A stretch of DNA of 64,000 nt from Sanderia malayensis (GCA_013076295.1 RQOL01000493.1:124001-188000), one strand, 5' to 3'; shown: positions 23,512 through 36,518, counted from the first letter of the stretch. A program made the numbers and translations. Notes: generated by a model not told the origin, from the sequence alone.

Positions 23512-25093
23512 GATGCACCCGGATGAAGAATGCAACTGAAAATGTCTGAAAAATAAATACATTCGTTTCTCAAAAAGTACGTTTGTGATGACATAATGCC
23601 TTTAACTATGAACACTTGTATCTTAACACGAAGTAGTGAATACAAAACAAAGTAAGATTCAACTAGAGCTTGATAGGGTTCCAGTTGTCAACAGAAAACT
23701 GAAGTAAAAGCTTACCTAGTGACCACATAAACTCTTACCATTCAAGAACTTATTCCTTCCACACTTTGAACGTGTTTTCAAGAGAACAACATTCATACAC
23801 ACCTATGTCCTTAAGAAGACACGATAGGTAACAGACCTAAAATTTCCATAATGCCTTATTATTCACAGTATTAAATCGGGTATGAGCTGAAATGATCAGA
23901 TTAGTCAATGTCCATTGAACTTGCGATAATGTAAACTCGCAACACAACACAGTGACCGTGCACCTTTATAGCGCCATCTAACATACCAACACACCAAAAA
24001 CTTCAACGACGTTCAAAGATAGGTTCATTTAACACTTTCTGCTAAATTTCGGATGAATAAATTTAAGAAAATTCAAATTGTGGCTGCCAACTGTGCTACG
24101 GAATTGTCTTTTGGATTCGCTATAGTTTTCCTGCTTAACAATGGTAAGTTGAGCTCAGTGTGTCTCCCATGAATGGATTAACGTTCTTATTAACGCTTGA
24201 GAGCGTCACTAAACATGAAGAAGAATTTATCATAAAAAAAGAAAACATATATCCAAAACATTGGTGGTTTTCATAGGAGAATGATGTTATGCTAAATATT
24301 TGATTACAATATATGTATATTAAACACAAAGTTTACAATAAATGGAATGCCAAGCCAGAAGCAATGCCAGGAAACATAAACCCACTGAAACCATATCATG
24401 TACAGAAAGCTTGTTGGAGCATCATCTAAATTCCCAAGGAAAAGAAAGTTGTAACAATATTCGAATGTGAAATGCTAAACCGTCACAGGAGAGTTTCTCT
24501 CGAGTTTCTCCACTTGCTGCCTTTCAAATTTCCAAAATGTTTCTTCAATGTCGTTCTTGCGTGATATAATGTTCGCCCCATTATGGTTAATCAGCTAGTG
24601 CATGGATTATTAATACAATATTACTTATATGATGATTTTGCATAAACTTCACATAGGTGCATTGCAGTGCAGTAAAAGTACATAATGCAATGTACATAGA
24701 AATATCATAATTCTACGTGTAAAGTGTATAAACATATATATTGCTAAACACTAAAGAAAGAGTTTTTTGAACCTTGCTTTGATTCTGCGGCAGGAGCACA
24801 AGCTTTGTTGAAGAATAATCCTACGCCTTTGTCGCGGAGCCTAAAATGAACACAAATTATTAGGTTCCAGAAAACTAACTAATTTACTGAACATGCGGAA
24901 GAGCGCTTATCAATTAAATTATATCTTTCTGCTATTTGCATTTCAGTGATGGGGAATTTACAGCAAGAAGGAAAGGAAAAATAAATGGTGTAAGGGGTAT
25001 GGATATTGAAATAGAAATAGATGAATTAAAAAGGAAGCAAGTTTGTGCCAATTAATCGAGCCAAAGAAGAGAAAAAGGATGGCATACAAGTAG
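23512..25093. other. Spacer between the two tandem receptor genes
   Basis: About 1.6 kb with no supported gene. It must hold the promoter of copy 1 and the 3' flank of copy 2. On the minus strand an acceptor-like TTCATTTTAG at about 24839-24848 precedes a short open stretch that could be a small 3' exon of copy 2, whose coding end contains a good donor (CAGGTCAGT near 25130). That splice is speculative. Confidence 0.35.
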
Positions 25094-27724
25094 CTACTTA
25101 GTTTGGATGGAGTATAAAGAAATCAACTGACCTGATGCGCGTGGTTCTGCTTTACTGTCCTTCTTATCTTTGACTTTAAGAGATAGGACTTTCACTCTGC
25201 CAAGTGCAGCAAGACCTGACATGTGAATTGACGGCAATTTTTCTTCTGGTTTATCCTCCTCCTCGTTCATTAAGGGTTGGCCATCAGGACCCAATTCTTT
25301 TATTTGTTGCGGCTGCTTATAAAGTATGAGGCGCAATTTCGGGATGAAATAAGTAATGAGGAACAGGAAGCCGTAAAGGATGATTAGAATGCTTGCAGCC
25401 TCTACCACGTGCTTTCCAAAAACGCTGTAGATGCATGTAATGAAGATGAATGAGGCGAAATAGAAGCAGCATGCTGTGATGCAAACCCATTTCAGTTCCT
25501 TAAAATCGTCATTGATCTTCAGTGACCTACAGGATAGTAGATTGAGTACAATGCTCAGTGCGACATTATACGCAAACCCAATCCAAAAAACGACATTTTT
25601 CACATAGGAGCACTCTGCATACATCACATTCCATTGTTCTGTTGGATGGTACTCTACATAAGATGACGTGGATCGAATTCCAATGCTCATTATGATCACC
25701 TGCCCAATCAAAACAATGACAATCACTATAAGATGTGGCCTGGAACCAAGTAATGAATTCTTGAGCTCCATGTTTTCGTCAAAGAATCTGTGCCGTACAT
25801 TGGATGACTTTGTAAACAGGACAGCCAATGGGATCGTTAAGCCAAAGTTAAACATGATAACATAGGATATACAGCTTCCTGGTGATGGCTCTAGCAGCAA
25901 GGGAACAGGTGCGAAGAAACATAAACCTATACCAAATAGCATGAAAACCATTATTTTATAGTCAGCTGACTTGACCACATCACATTCTCTGTTTTGACTG
26001 AATATACCCAATGTGAAAAATGTTACGCACATGCCAGCTGTGATGAAAAACATAAGAAATTCGCCCATTGGCTCAAACCATTTGAATGATACCTTTTTGA
26101 ATGCAACACACGCTGATTGCTGAGGGTTTGCAACTTGTGTTGATTTGCACTTTTTACACGATAGTGAATTATTTCGTTCACTAACTGTACCATTTGGGCA
26201 TGGCTGACAAGACCAACAGCAAAGAGGACCATTTGTTGCTGGTACACGCTGACTTCCTTGAAGACAATTATGGTTGCAAATCGATGTTGGTGTGGAGTGA
26301 ATGCCATGCTTCCATCTCAAGACCTTTTTATTCAATGCTAATTGTTGGTTTTCTCTTGTATTCCAAATTCCAGATTGTATCAACTCGATACCATTGACTA
26401 AGCTGTGTTGAACATTATAGATAATTGACATAATATCAAGATTAAGTCCTTCGGCATTGAATTTAATATTATTTTTTGTTAACGGAGACCTAAAACGCAC
26501 AGTTTTCATTGCCTCAAAGACTGATATTTCTTTCTTATGTAACGCCTTCTTCTCAATACCATGAGCAAATGCATAAACAGCATCGATGGTATACGCGGCA
26601 TCGGACTTGTATTTCATCAGTTCAAGTATCATTTTCCTGCCTATCGTGTCGCATTCATTCTCTGCACTGCTTGTCATGTTAGCTGCATTGCTAATGCAAT
26701 CAGTTGAACCGCCCATCTTGATGAACAACTCTTGAATCAACGCACTTTTGTTGTAAGGTCTTTTCAATGATGACAAGTACAAGCTGAACCCAGTGGCTTC
26801 TTGTTTCTTGTTATCTACGTTGATCATTCCTTCCACTACACGGGGGTAATTATTTAATTCATTCACATCTTGCCTCCATGGTAACGTGCTAAACCAAATA
26901 ATGCCAGTGAGATTCTGTTGCTTCGCTTCCTCAAACAAAGACTTGCTGTCCTTTTTATCCAAATGCAAAACAACGACTTTGGCTAACGGATTGCGTTTGA
27001 TTTGATTTACTGCATATTTAATGCTCTGCTTTGAATCAATAACAATGTCATTTGAATAACAGCTATCAATACTACTTTTAAACTCTGTTTTAATCATCTT
27101 TGCATATTCTGTTTGCTTTCTATCATTTGATACAACCAACGTTATGTACTTAATTTTCAGGGCTTTTAGTATACCAACTGTTGCTTTTAGCTTGTAAAAG
27201 TTAGCCGGATAAGTGGACATGAGATAAAAGTTATTCTTTGCAGCTGATTTGCCACTTGATGAAAGCTTGACATTATCTGATGCATAGCTGATCTGTGGTA
27301 TTTTTTCGAATGCAAGAAGCTCCATGATAGCTGTTTCATTGTGATCGAATCGGCTAAGAACTATAGAAATGGGCACTTTATCTTGTTTTACCTGGTTACG
27401 ATTTCTGTATTGCTTGTTGAATTCATAGGCAAAATCTTTGGCCTTCTCGACGTCATTGCAAGAATCATGCAAATCGTATCCAATTAAACGAGGTTTGGCT
27501 AGTGGCAAAACTTTCTCCCTGTTGATTGTTTGGGCAGCAAGTTTGATTGCTTCTGCAATGACAACACCTTTAATGTTTATCGAGCCACAAGAGCGAGCTT
27601 TTTCCCCAGCATCGTGCATTGGAATTATGGCTCCGAATATAAACTGTCCATCTTGGCGTTCAGCACTGCTTATGCTGAGAAGGAACAGTGCAAATGCAGA
27701 ATAGAAATATCCCAGTATCGACAT
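25094..27724 (-). CDS. Class C G protein-coupled receptor, intronless (copy 2)
   Basis: A single-exon gene of 876 residues starting with a clear signal peptide (MSILGYFYSAFALFLLSIS). It has the same layout as the neighbour at 20887-23511: ligand-binding ectodomain (LIGYDLHDSCND, AYTIDAVYAFAHG), cysteine-rich linker (CCWSCQPCPNG), seven membrane segments (about 557-803, LTIPLAVLFTK, YFIPKLRLILY), then a charged cytoplasmic tail of about 70 residues. It keeps ISYASDNVKLS, the hinge segment that contacts the amino-acid ligand in metabotropic glutamate receptors, so an amino-acid-like ligand is plausible. The first intracellular loop NRECDVVKSAD fits the class. The two genes evidently arose by tandem duplication, and their lack of introns suggests an intronless ancestor. 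No specific vertebrate orthologue can be assigned. Confidence 0.9.
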   Translation of the reverse strand: MSILGYFYSAFALFLLSISSAERQDGQFIFGAIIPMHDAGEKARSCGSINIKGVVIAEAIKLAAQTINREKVLPLAKPRLIGYDLHDSCNDVEKAKDFAYEFNKQYRNRNQVKQDKVPISIVLSRFDHNETAIMELLAFEKIPQISYASDNVKLSSSGKSAAKNNFYLMSTYPANFYKLKATVGILKALKIKYITLVVSNDRKQTEYAKMIKTEFKSSIDSCYSNDIVIDSKQSIKYAVNQIKRNPLAKVVVLHLDKKDSKSLFEEAKQQNLTGIIWFSTLPWRQDVNELNNYPRVVEGMINVDNKKQEATGFSLYLSSLKRPYNKSALIQELFIKMGGSTDCISNAANMTSSAENECDTIGRKMILELMKYKSDAAYTIDAVYAFAHGIEKKALHKKEISVFEAMKTVRFRSPLTKNNIKFNAEGLNLDIMSIIYNVQHSLVNGIELIQSGIWNTRENQQLALNKKVLRWKHGIHSTPTSICNHNCLQGSQRVPATNGPLCCWSCQPCPNGTVSERNNSLSCKKCKSTQVANPQQSACVAFKKVSFKWFEPMGEFLMFFITAGMCVTFFTLGIFSQNRECDVVKSADYKIMVFMLFGIGLCFFAPVPLLLEPSPGSCISYVIMFNFGLTIPLAVLFTKSSNVRHRFFDENMELKNSLLGSRPHLIVIVIVLIGQVIIMSIGIRSTSSYVEYHPTEQWNVMYAECSYVKNVVFWIGFAYNVALSIVLNLLSCRSLKINDDFKELKWVCITACCFYFASFIFITCIYSVFGKHVVEAASILIILYGFLFLITYFIPKLRLILYKQPQQIKELGPDGQPLMNEEEDKPEEKLPSIHMSGLAALGRVKVLSLKVKDKKDSKAEPRASGQLISLYSIQTK

Positions 27725-29115
27725 GATTAAAAGACAGTCCAGACCTCTGCCAAAGAACTGAATTTAATATCACGAGAAAATGCTTCTCAGTTCTAGCTCT
27801 ATATGAATCCAACCAGCATTTAACGTTAATTCAGTACATACACGAAAACAGAAAGGCACCTTATGTGCTTTGCAACGATACCTGCCAAAATCACCTCGAG
27901 CGCTTCATTGTTAGTTTAGATCAAAACGAATTAGCGAAATGGGCGTAAAAAAATATCACCTCTTAATTTCATAATCAACTCTCTTATCCATCTGCTTCTA
28001 ATTTCATCTGCACAGAACCAATAATTTCCGCTTGAAATTTGCAATTCAACGAAGCGGGACTATCCGACATCTTATATGGTCCTAAAATGATGCTAAATTA
28101 AAAACAAGTATTAAAAAATGGTAAATTTGTTTGTAAAATATATTGCAGATAGCTTATTAGCTTAATGTGTCAAGCATGAAAGCACCAAATATTATTTGAC
28201 TTGCTGTTAAAGATCAAAGAAGCACAGCGTCACTCATTATAGGATTTTCATCCATAAATCGTTTGTTTCTATTCCTAAGTTATTCTGCCATTGAGTTTTC
28301 TTAACATGATATCAAGATGCTTTATCTATTCTTCTAAAGAAAAACTGACTTATGTCAAAAGAGATTGTTCTTTTTCTTTATACGAACCCGGGTGCTTCTG
28401 GTCTAGTTTAATGCGGATTAAAATAAAGCAAAGGATCCATCTAGTAATAAGGTTAAGGTTCTCGATTTATGCAACGTGCTAATCGTTCTTTTCTTGCCAA
28501 CATCTCCTTCATTGCCAATTGGAATTCTTTGCGTTTTCGTCAGCCATGCTCCATACCTTTATTATGAAAACAATTTGTTCTCTAACATATAACTGTACAT
28601 TCATTAAAAGATAATATTATAAATTTAATAAAACTTGGAATACACAGGAACTGTAAGAATATGGTTTTTTAAGACAATCTTGCTCTTGTACTAATCTCGT
28701 ACTCCTACTTTATACATGTAGAATTTAATCACAAACAAAAACAAACAAAACATTCTTCTATATATTACTCAAATAGTGTTTTTCTTCAAATAATCTAGCC
28801 TCGTGGCGTTAACGTGCAAACAACGCCACTGAGCATTGCTTGATTAGACCTGTCAAATTGTTGAAAATTTCACTAATTCCATGACGTCATCAATCCTATG
28901 ACGTCATAAATCAGCACATTGAATGAACCAAAACGAAAATTTGTTCACGGATATCAGCTATATATTCCTAAATCTAAAACTTCCAATGAAAACTCCCAAA
29001 CCCTTGGGCATGAATTACATCATCTTCCTGTGTTGCCAAAAAAACATGTCCATATTATATACCCGCATCAGAATGAGACTATTTCACGAAAGTAGCTGAA
29101 AGCTCTATTCGAGAA
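27725..29115. other. Intergenic region upstream of receptor copy 2
   Basis: AT-rich, without coding character. It contains a pair of TGACGTCA palindromes (see separate entry). It also holds the 3' flank of the ERCC6 gene. Confidence 0.4.
28882..28906. promoter_or_regulatory. Pair of CRE-type TGACGTCA palindromes
   Basis: Two perfect TGACGTCA sites at 28882-28889 and 28899-28906 are 17 bases apart, about 1.2 kb upstream of the class C receptor start. CREB/ATF proteins bind this motif. A function here is only a possibility. Confidence 0.3.
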
Positions 29116-29143
29116 TCAATACCACTGGATCCTCTCTAAGATC

Positions 29144-32100
29144 TTATTGAAAATTGTCTTTAAGAAACCAAGTCCCTCTTCCATCAACTTTTCGAAAATT
29201 ACAAACTTGTTTGAGCATCTCTTTAAAAAGTGCATTTTTCTTATTATCGATTTTGATTTGAATTTCTGTAAAATTTCGTGCGTAGTTGCCTTGCCAGCAT
29301 CCTTTGCTTCCAAAGCAACAAAATGACGAATTTCTTTGATCATTTCCATCTCTTTCGTCGCATCAGCTGAGTTTAAGTTGATATTATAATCATTGCAAAC
29401 ATTCAAGCAGCCAGCTTCATTACTTGATGAACTGGCAGTTAATGCATTGCGGGCTCTCATCCTTTCAAGAAGTACTGATGATGACAAATTATCATCATTA
29501 TGATGCTTGATTATTTGGGACCCATCAAAATGCTTCTGTTCAGTATCACTTTTAGATCTTGAATCCTCGTTGGAGGGTGTTGATCTTTTTACTCCAAAAC
29601 GAGGCCTCCTCGCTGGAGTGCCTGCTGCTCCATTTGCATCAGTCCATGTTGGAACACTGACGTGTGACTTTCTGCAGTGTGCACGCGATTCACGAAGTGC
29701 TTCAGATGCTTGTTTAGCAATCCGTTCTGCCTCTTTTTCCACCAGAACGTAGTCAGGGTTTCCGGCTTCCACGATTTTGTCATGTTTTAGAGCACTGTGC
29801 ATTCCTGTAAATCAAAATAAAACCTTTACTTCACCTGCTAAAAAACATTATGTTAACACCAAAATAGATTTTACAGAGGTAGATCAAATTTGTCATCTGA
29901 GTGTGCTGTTGCAGAGCATAAACGTTTAAATGCATTTAAATTACTTTTATATAAAAACTTTTGGCATATATAGCCTAACGTTTCAGTAGCAAAATAAAGA
30001 ATCAGCCTCGAGTGATTCTTACTTTGTTACTTATTATGTATTCGAATTTCCTGTCCATAGTAATGTCTGAGCATAATCTGCTGTAGCTACCTCGTTATTT
30101 TTCAATTGTTGCTGGCAACCTCATTTTTGAGGTTTGAAGAGCCTCATTCTGTCTTTATTTATTATATTCTTTTTATTTTTTGGGCAACTCTCAATCTGTT
30201 GTTTCCCATAAAAGTTCCTCTTATTAAATTAAGTGAAATACACATACCTGCATTTTGAAACAATGCATGCAATATCTCTTTATCGTGCTTTTTATTTAAT
30301 TCCTTTTCATCTATTTCATCTTCTTCACTTTTCTTGTAAATTGCATGTTTATCCAAATTCTCAATGTTTACACCTTCTAATTTCACTTTCTTCTTTTTCT
30401 TCTCTTTATTTTTCCATGGCGTGCATAAAAAGAATGGCTTATCTGCGCTCTAATCAGCTTATTTCCTTTACTCTCTTCTGTCTTTAACTTTTTAAAAGAA
30501 TCTCTATTTGATATATCAATCTTTTCACTTTCTTTACTCTGATCTTCATCGCCATGCTCCAATCTATCAACAGACTTCATAAGACGAACCCCATTATCAT
30601 TATGAACTTCTTCAGGTGGTATATCTTGTGCAGAATCTTTACTGGTAGATTGCTTAATATCACTTTCATCAACTTTCCAAACATCTTTGTTTGACTTCAT
30701 TGCTGCGAGTTCCTTTTTGAAATTTTTGGAGTTTGTTTTTTTACCTTCGAAGATAAAGTTGTTTTCCGTTGCTTTTTGGATATGTTTTGGGGTAATTTTA
30801 CTTCGGATCCAGTACCAGCAAATAGCGAGCCTGTTTCAGTTGACTGCTGAGGCTTTACATCTCCCAGTGTGAATAACTCATATAGATCATTCGATTTAAA
30901 AAACCTTCTTTGAGCAGGATTTTGCAAAACTCGATTTACTAGGAACTGTTTGAATATTTGTCTGAAAAAAAAAACAAGAACTGTGAAACCAAGCGCTTTT
31001 TTCGCCTCGAAGAGCAAACGAACAATCGATAATTAATTCGGATTATCCATGCACCTGTGATAAATCTTCTCTTCAATTGTCCCTGTAGTAAGAAGTCGAT
31101 AAATGGTGACATGCCTGTCTTGTCCTATTCTCCACGACCGCTCCCGAGCTTGGGTATCCGTACTCGGATTCCAATCCGGATCAAATATAACAACACGATC
31201 TGCACCAGTCAAATTTAAACCAAGTCCACCAACACGCGTAGTCAGAAGGAATATGAAAATTGAACTATCCTGCAGCACCAACATGAACAAATAAAAAACC
31301 AAATGAAATGATAATACCCTTGAAGAAACTATGTGTGTAAGAATGACAAAATCTTGTACAGAATAAAAGAGCATTCATTAGAGTTTACCTGGTTAAATTT
31401 GTCCACAAATGGTTGACGTGAGCCAATAGATGTTGTTCCATCCATTCTCAAGTAATTATAATTGCATTTCTTCACAAAGGTCTCCAAAATGTCCAGCATC
31501 TATTTACAAAATAAAGTCTAAATTCAAATATCATCAATCAGTTATACGATAACTCGAATAAATCAATCATTTATCAAATCCAAAATAAAGTTTAAATTAT
31601 AAAAAGAGACATACCTGTTTAGTTTGCGAAAAAAGAAGAACTCTATGATTCTGTTGGTCCCATATTTTAAGCAATGATTCAATGACAATCATTTTACCAG
31701 ATCTTTTCCAAAACCCATAGCCCTGATGGAACTGACCTTCTTCTTGATTTGAATCACTGTGGTCACAACTGACTGGTTGATCTGATGATTTCATCCAGTC
31801 AAGTGAGCCAGCTGATGATGATAAATCAGGGTGATTGCACAGTTTACGTAACATGATTAATCCAGGAAATATCTTGAAGAAAACAATATTGATTTATATT
31901 ACTTTGTTTCGTTGCTGTTCGAGTTCTCTGAAAAACCAAATTCTTTCGTTGTTCAGACACATTAATTTAATCAAAATTAACCTTCATTCTTCCGGCCAAA
32001 ATGGAAGCGACTTCATTGGATTGAATGTATTTTTTATAGAGCTCAGTTTGCTCATCTGTCAGACGACAAAACAAAACCTAGAAGGAAATAAAAATCCTCT

Positions 32101-35100
32101 ATCGTTACATAAACTGAAAAATAATAATATTCCAATCCAACCCCAAAACGTAACCTACTTGTTCATTCTTAGCTGGCAGATTTATGCTGGCATTAACATC
32201 TTTCTTCATTCTTCTCAGCAAATATGGACTAATTGTATCACGTAGAATACAGGCACATTTAAATGCGGTCTGAACCTGAAAGAAACAAAACAAATTTCAT
32301 GAATGCAATGGACAAAACTAGTAGCAGACTTTTTTCGCAAATTTCAAAAGCATAAACCACAATCAAGCATTAATTAAATAAACCGGTTACACAATCTAAA
32401 TAATTCTAGGTCTTGTATATTACCTGTATATCAGTAGCATTTGCATAACCCCCAATCGTAATTGGAACTGAAAACTCAGCCATGAACACAGGGAGTGTTC
32501 CTAATTTTCCAGGATATATAAAATCAAATAATGACCACAATTCTTTTAAATTATTCTGAAGTGGCGAGCCAGATAAGATTAAGCGATGGGGCGTAGTAAA
32601 CTGGAATGAAAATTCAAACTACCAACTTACATTTCAACTTCGACGGGATTTCGACGTCGAAAACGAAAGAACACAAAATTAACAATCAATAAAAAGTTTC
32701 AAAAAACCTGTTTACAAGCCAATGTAATCTCTGCATCTGGATTTCTTATTTTATGACCTTCATCCAAAATTATGTAATCCCAATAATATCTGAGTAGTTG
32801 ATCTTGATGAATACGCAAGTTTGAGTAAGAGGTTACAAGGATGCCTTTATCATCCACAATGTGTTTGATTAATGCCTCCTACAAAAAAGTTTTTCAACCT
32901 TTCTTAAATAGCAGTAAAACATGTCAAAATATTGTTTATTATTTTTGTACAGCGTCATTTTGATAACATCCCATATACCTAAAAGCTCCATTCTGTTAAT
33001 AGAATGCAAATAGGCGTTTTGACCAGTAACGAAAAAATATCAAACCTTCCTTCCACTGTGTGAGCCAGACTTATGTAGGACAGCAACTCTAAATTGTGGA
33101 GACCATTTGTGGAATTCCTTCACCCATTGATGCAAAACAGTAGCTGGGCAGGTAATTAAGACAGGACCAAAGCTATGAAATGCAATAATCAATACAATCA
33201 CAACTTTTTCAGTACATTTATTTCATAGTGCTAAAACAAATTTTGCAAAACACTTTTAAATCTTACCCTCTGCTGTTTTGCAGTGAATTTTTTACACCTG
33301 TAAGAAATGTTATAATTTGAATCGTCTTTCCAAGACCCATTTCATCACCAATGATGCCACCAACTTCTTGGTTATGCAGTTCCCAAAGCCATTTCACTCC
33401 AGTCCTTTGGTACCTGAATATTCAGATACATTTATCATTTCCATAAATAATAACATGAAATATCTCCCAACGATAAAACCTGGTAGAATTGCATGAACAT
33501 ACTTGTAAAGCTTTCTCCATGTTCTATAAGGCAATGAAAATCCCTTCTTTAAAAATACTTCTTTGGTATCATTTTCTTCTTCATCGCTTAACTCAAAATC
33601 AGCAACAGTGTCAACAGCATTTGCATCTTTTAACTTCTCTTTCAGTCTTAATATTCTTATTCTTTCATTATATACTTTGACATCACCATCATCAACAACT
33701 CTCTTGGAAAGCTCTTGTTTCCTTGATTTCAGATTTTCAAAAAGAATATCATGGTGATGGCCTGGTCTCCTTTGTCTTTTCCTAGTTTTAAAAGAAACTA
33801 TCTTCTCGTGAATTTGAAATTCATCATTTACTTCACAATTATTTTCATCAGAAGAAGGAAGATACTCTTCCTCTTCATCCTGAGATGAATAACTGTCGCT
33901 GGATTCACCATCTATATCCAATCTCCTTTTCCTACTTTTTATTATGTCATACTTATTTTCATGAGTTGCGGGCTCAAAACAGAGTGTTTCATTGGATTGC
34001 CTACTTCCACAAACTGGATCACCCATATCTTGAAGAAATACATCGTTTGTTTCAAAATCATTTAATCCAATAGTCAAATCTCCAAACAAATTGTGACCAG
34101 TATTATTTGAAGAGGCTTCACCTAAAACAACAAAATACCCTTTTATGAAAAAGTAATGTGGTATGTCTACAAAATATTAAAGTTACTTAAATGAAAATTT
34201 TGATTCATGGCTCTGAATGGTATCTAAAATTTTTACCATGTGGTCCTTTTATTGTTGTAGATAGATTTTCTAGATAGGATATAAGAGATTTCTCCTTGCC
34301 TTTCAATCTCCTTAGATGGGTAATCTAAAACAATTTTAAAAAATTAATCATCAAACAAAATAGCATCCTAATCATGATTCATAAAAATTTATATTGAAGC
34401 TTACTTTAGCTTCTTTATGAGCTCCTAAAGACCACAGACTTCTTCTAACATTAATATCTTCTGCAATATTTCCACTTAAAGCTGTAATTGTGTTGTCTGC
34501 CTTGTTCAATTCTTCTTGAGTGCATCTAATTAGAAATCAGACAAATTTTTACACATACATACTTCACATATATACTAACGGTGGTGTAGCCTAGTGGTTA
34601 AGGCGTTAGATTTCGTATCCTTGAAGGGCAACCTTCATGGGTTCGAATCCACGGATGGTCGGAATCACAAACTACAAGCCGTCAGCCAACTCAGCTGTCC
34701 ATCCTTCTGAGGTCGGTAAATGAGTACCCAGGGTATTCGTTCTAGAACATCATTTTGGGGGCACAAGCCGCAGGCCCACATCAGCTGTATAGCTGCCAGA
34801 ACCCTCAGCCTGTGTTAACAAATAAATATTGCTTGCTTGCTTGCTTGCCCAAATCAAAGCTATTTCAACATACTTTAACTCCTCTCTGATATCTTTCAGT
34901 TCTTTATTAATCTGTTTTCTTTTTATTTCTATCTGCTGCTCTTCAATTGCTTTGTCAACTTGTTTTATAACACCTTTCTCAAAATCTTCTTGCTCATATG
35001 CACTTACTCCAAGATCCTTTAAAGCAGTCTCCTGATTAGTTGCATTGGCGCTTTTGATTTCATTTCTTCTTATTTCAATTCCATAACTTGTCACATTTCC

Positions 35101-35184
35101 GGCTCCAGTTTCATCTACATTCGAATTACTTCCATTCGTTATAACAACACTTCTGGTGTCCCTTTCAAATTCTGTAGATTCCAT
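29144..35184 (-). CDS. ERCC6: ERCC6/CSB SWI2/SNF2 DNA-repair ATPase; 3' part crosses frames
   Basis: Exons in order: 34874-35184, 34405-34525, 34237-34324, 33503-34121, 33267-33413, 33046-33172, 32708-32878, 32424-32600, 32159-32275, 31982-32077, 31615-31872, 31389-31499, 31055-31269, 30248-30961, 29144-29804. The N-terminus has the CSB motif [20 protein letters not shown]. The ATPase core is complete: DEMGLGKT (about 409), DEGHK (about 510), [24 protein letters not shown] and [15 protein letters not shown]. The ubiquitin-binding/winged-helix C-terminus is also present ([19 protein letters not shown]). CSB remodels chromatin at stalled RNA polymerase II in transcription-coupled repair. Phases agree through 31055. 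After that, the 30248-30961 exon changes frame twice and the last exon once. All three changes are in the same direction (each like one missing base). Without the last shift, the frame would end at 29116 instead of 29144. Confidence 0.88.
34580..34849 (+). mobile_element. tRNA-derived SINE in ERCC6 intron 1
   Basis: A perfect A box TAGCCTAGTGG (34587-34597) and B box GGTTCGAATCC (34640-34650) sit at tRNA spacing. They are followed by a tRNA-unrelated body (AATGAGTACCCAGG) and a (TTGC)n tail at about 34829-34848. The tail and long body argue against a functional tRNA gene. It is inserted in the first ERCC6 intron, opposite to the gene. Confidence 0.88.
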
Positions 35185-35868
35185 GTTATTTCTTAAATGA
35201 GCTTTGACAATTCAAAAGAAATCTTGATATGTCATTTTGCAAGCATAACAAGCCAGAACAGACCTGATAAATAAAGTGGATTGTAAATAGATACTTTCTT
35301 GTCCATCTTAGCAAAATTATGTAATAGGTAATGAAATGTAAAGTGCATTGATTTGATGCATTTTCATCATATACATGTATATTAGTATCATATTACAATT
35401 ATTTTTGTTGAGCCCCCTCCTGTTCTGGCCAAGCAATTTATGCCAAATCTTCAAAATACAAGACAAGGTATTGGAATAACGTATAAATTGGGTTTGAATT
35501 GTAAAGATACATTGTACAAGTTGTTTGAAACAGACTTACACAAAAGAGTTCTATGGCCTAGAGTAAAAAGAATAAAAAGTAAAAAGAGTAAAAAATTACG
35601 TCATTGTTTGTATCAATCGAATTATTGAGAAACCAAAACCACCTGACTAAACAATTTTCCAAAATCTTCAGAATATAGGTTATTGCATTGGGATAGCTAT
35701 AAATTCAGCTTGGTACGTCAATACTTAAAACTCGAAGACTCGCAACGAATGGTGAAAATAAAATTGTCGAGCATAAATCCAATTCCGAATCTGAATCTCA
35801 ATGTGATTTGGTTCCAAGCAATGGTTCCAAGGCAGGCATCTCATTGGGCAGACACATCAGCAATGTAA

Positions 35869-36189
35869 TACCGTAAATCCTCGAATTAACCCCCTGTGGG
35901 CTTATTTATTTTTGTCATTTTTTAAATTGGGGCTTATTCGAGGGGGGGGCTTATAAAGCTATCTGAAATATGGCAAAAAATTTGATGTTCTTACTGGGAA
36001 AAGAAACGGGAAATTGGTTTAATTGTTCCAGCAAAGTATTTTGTATACACAGATAAACAGAAGAATGCTCAGATATTGGTGAAAAAACGTAGAAAAACAA
36101 AATTTTCTCGAACTCGCTGTACGCAAATATCAGCATGTTAGGGGTGGGGGCTTATTCGAGGGGGGGGGGCAATTCGAAGATTTACGGTA
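35869..36189. mobile_element. TA-flanked MITE with G-rich subtermini
   Basis: Ends are CCGTAAATCCTCGAATTAAC and the complement of CCGTAAATCTTCGAATTGCC, each beside TA. Subterminal GAGGGGGGG tracts face inwards. Non-coding, about 320 bp, inserted 5' of ERCC6. Confidence 0.8.
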
Positions 36190-36228
36190 ATAGCGGTACA
36201 TCATGGGCACATGTTGGAAAAGTAACCC

Positions 36229-36518
36229 CAAGGGGGGCACTCAAGACTTTTATATACGGGGACGTCAGTCCGATATTTTTGGGTCAGTTATTTTCCTTAA
36301 AGCACATTTCCGAAATTTTAGGAAAGACAAAGTGATATTTTTGGGTGAAAGATTAGAAATTTCATGTCAAAAAAATAATGCATGCAATTTTTAATGATAT
36401 TTTTGGGTTACTGAAAGAAATTTTAATGATATTTTTGGGTCACTCTGAAATTTTTTGTGATATTTTTTAGGGCTCTGTAAACTTCTCGGACTGACGTCCG
36501 CGTATATAACGCCCCCTT
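36229..36518. mobile_element. MITE with GACGTCAGTCCGA inverted arms
   Basis: Left arm AAGGGGGGCACTCAAGAC...GGGGACGTCAGTCCGA pairs with TCGGACTGACGTCCGCG...GCCCCCTT on the right. The interior repeats TGATATTTTTGGGT about five times. It lies directly beside the MITE at 35869-36189. Confidence 0.7.

Noticed and set aside
34580..34660. Possible tRNA gene with perfect A and B boxes
   Set aside because: The cloverleaf stems are poor, and a long body plus (TTGC)n tail identify a SINE.
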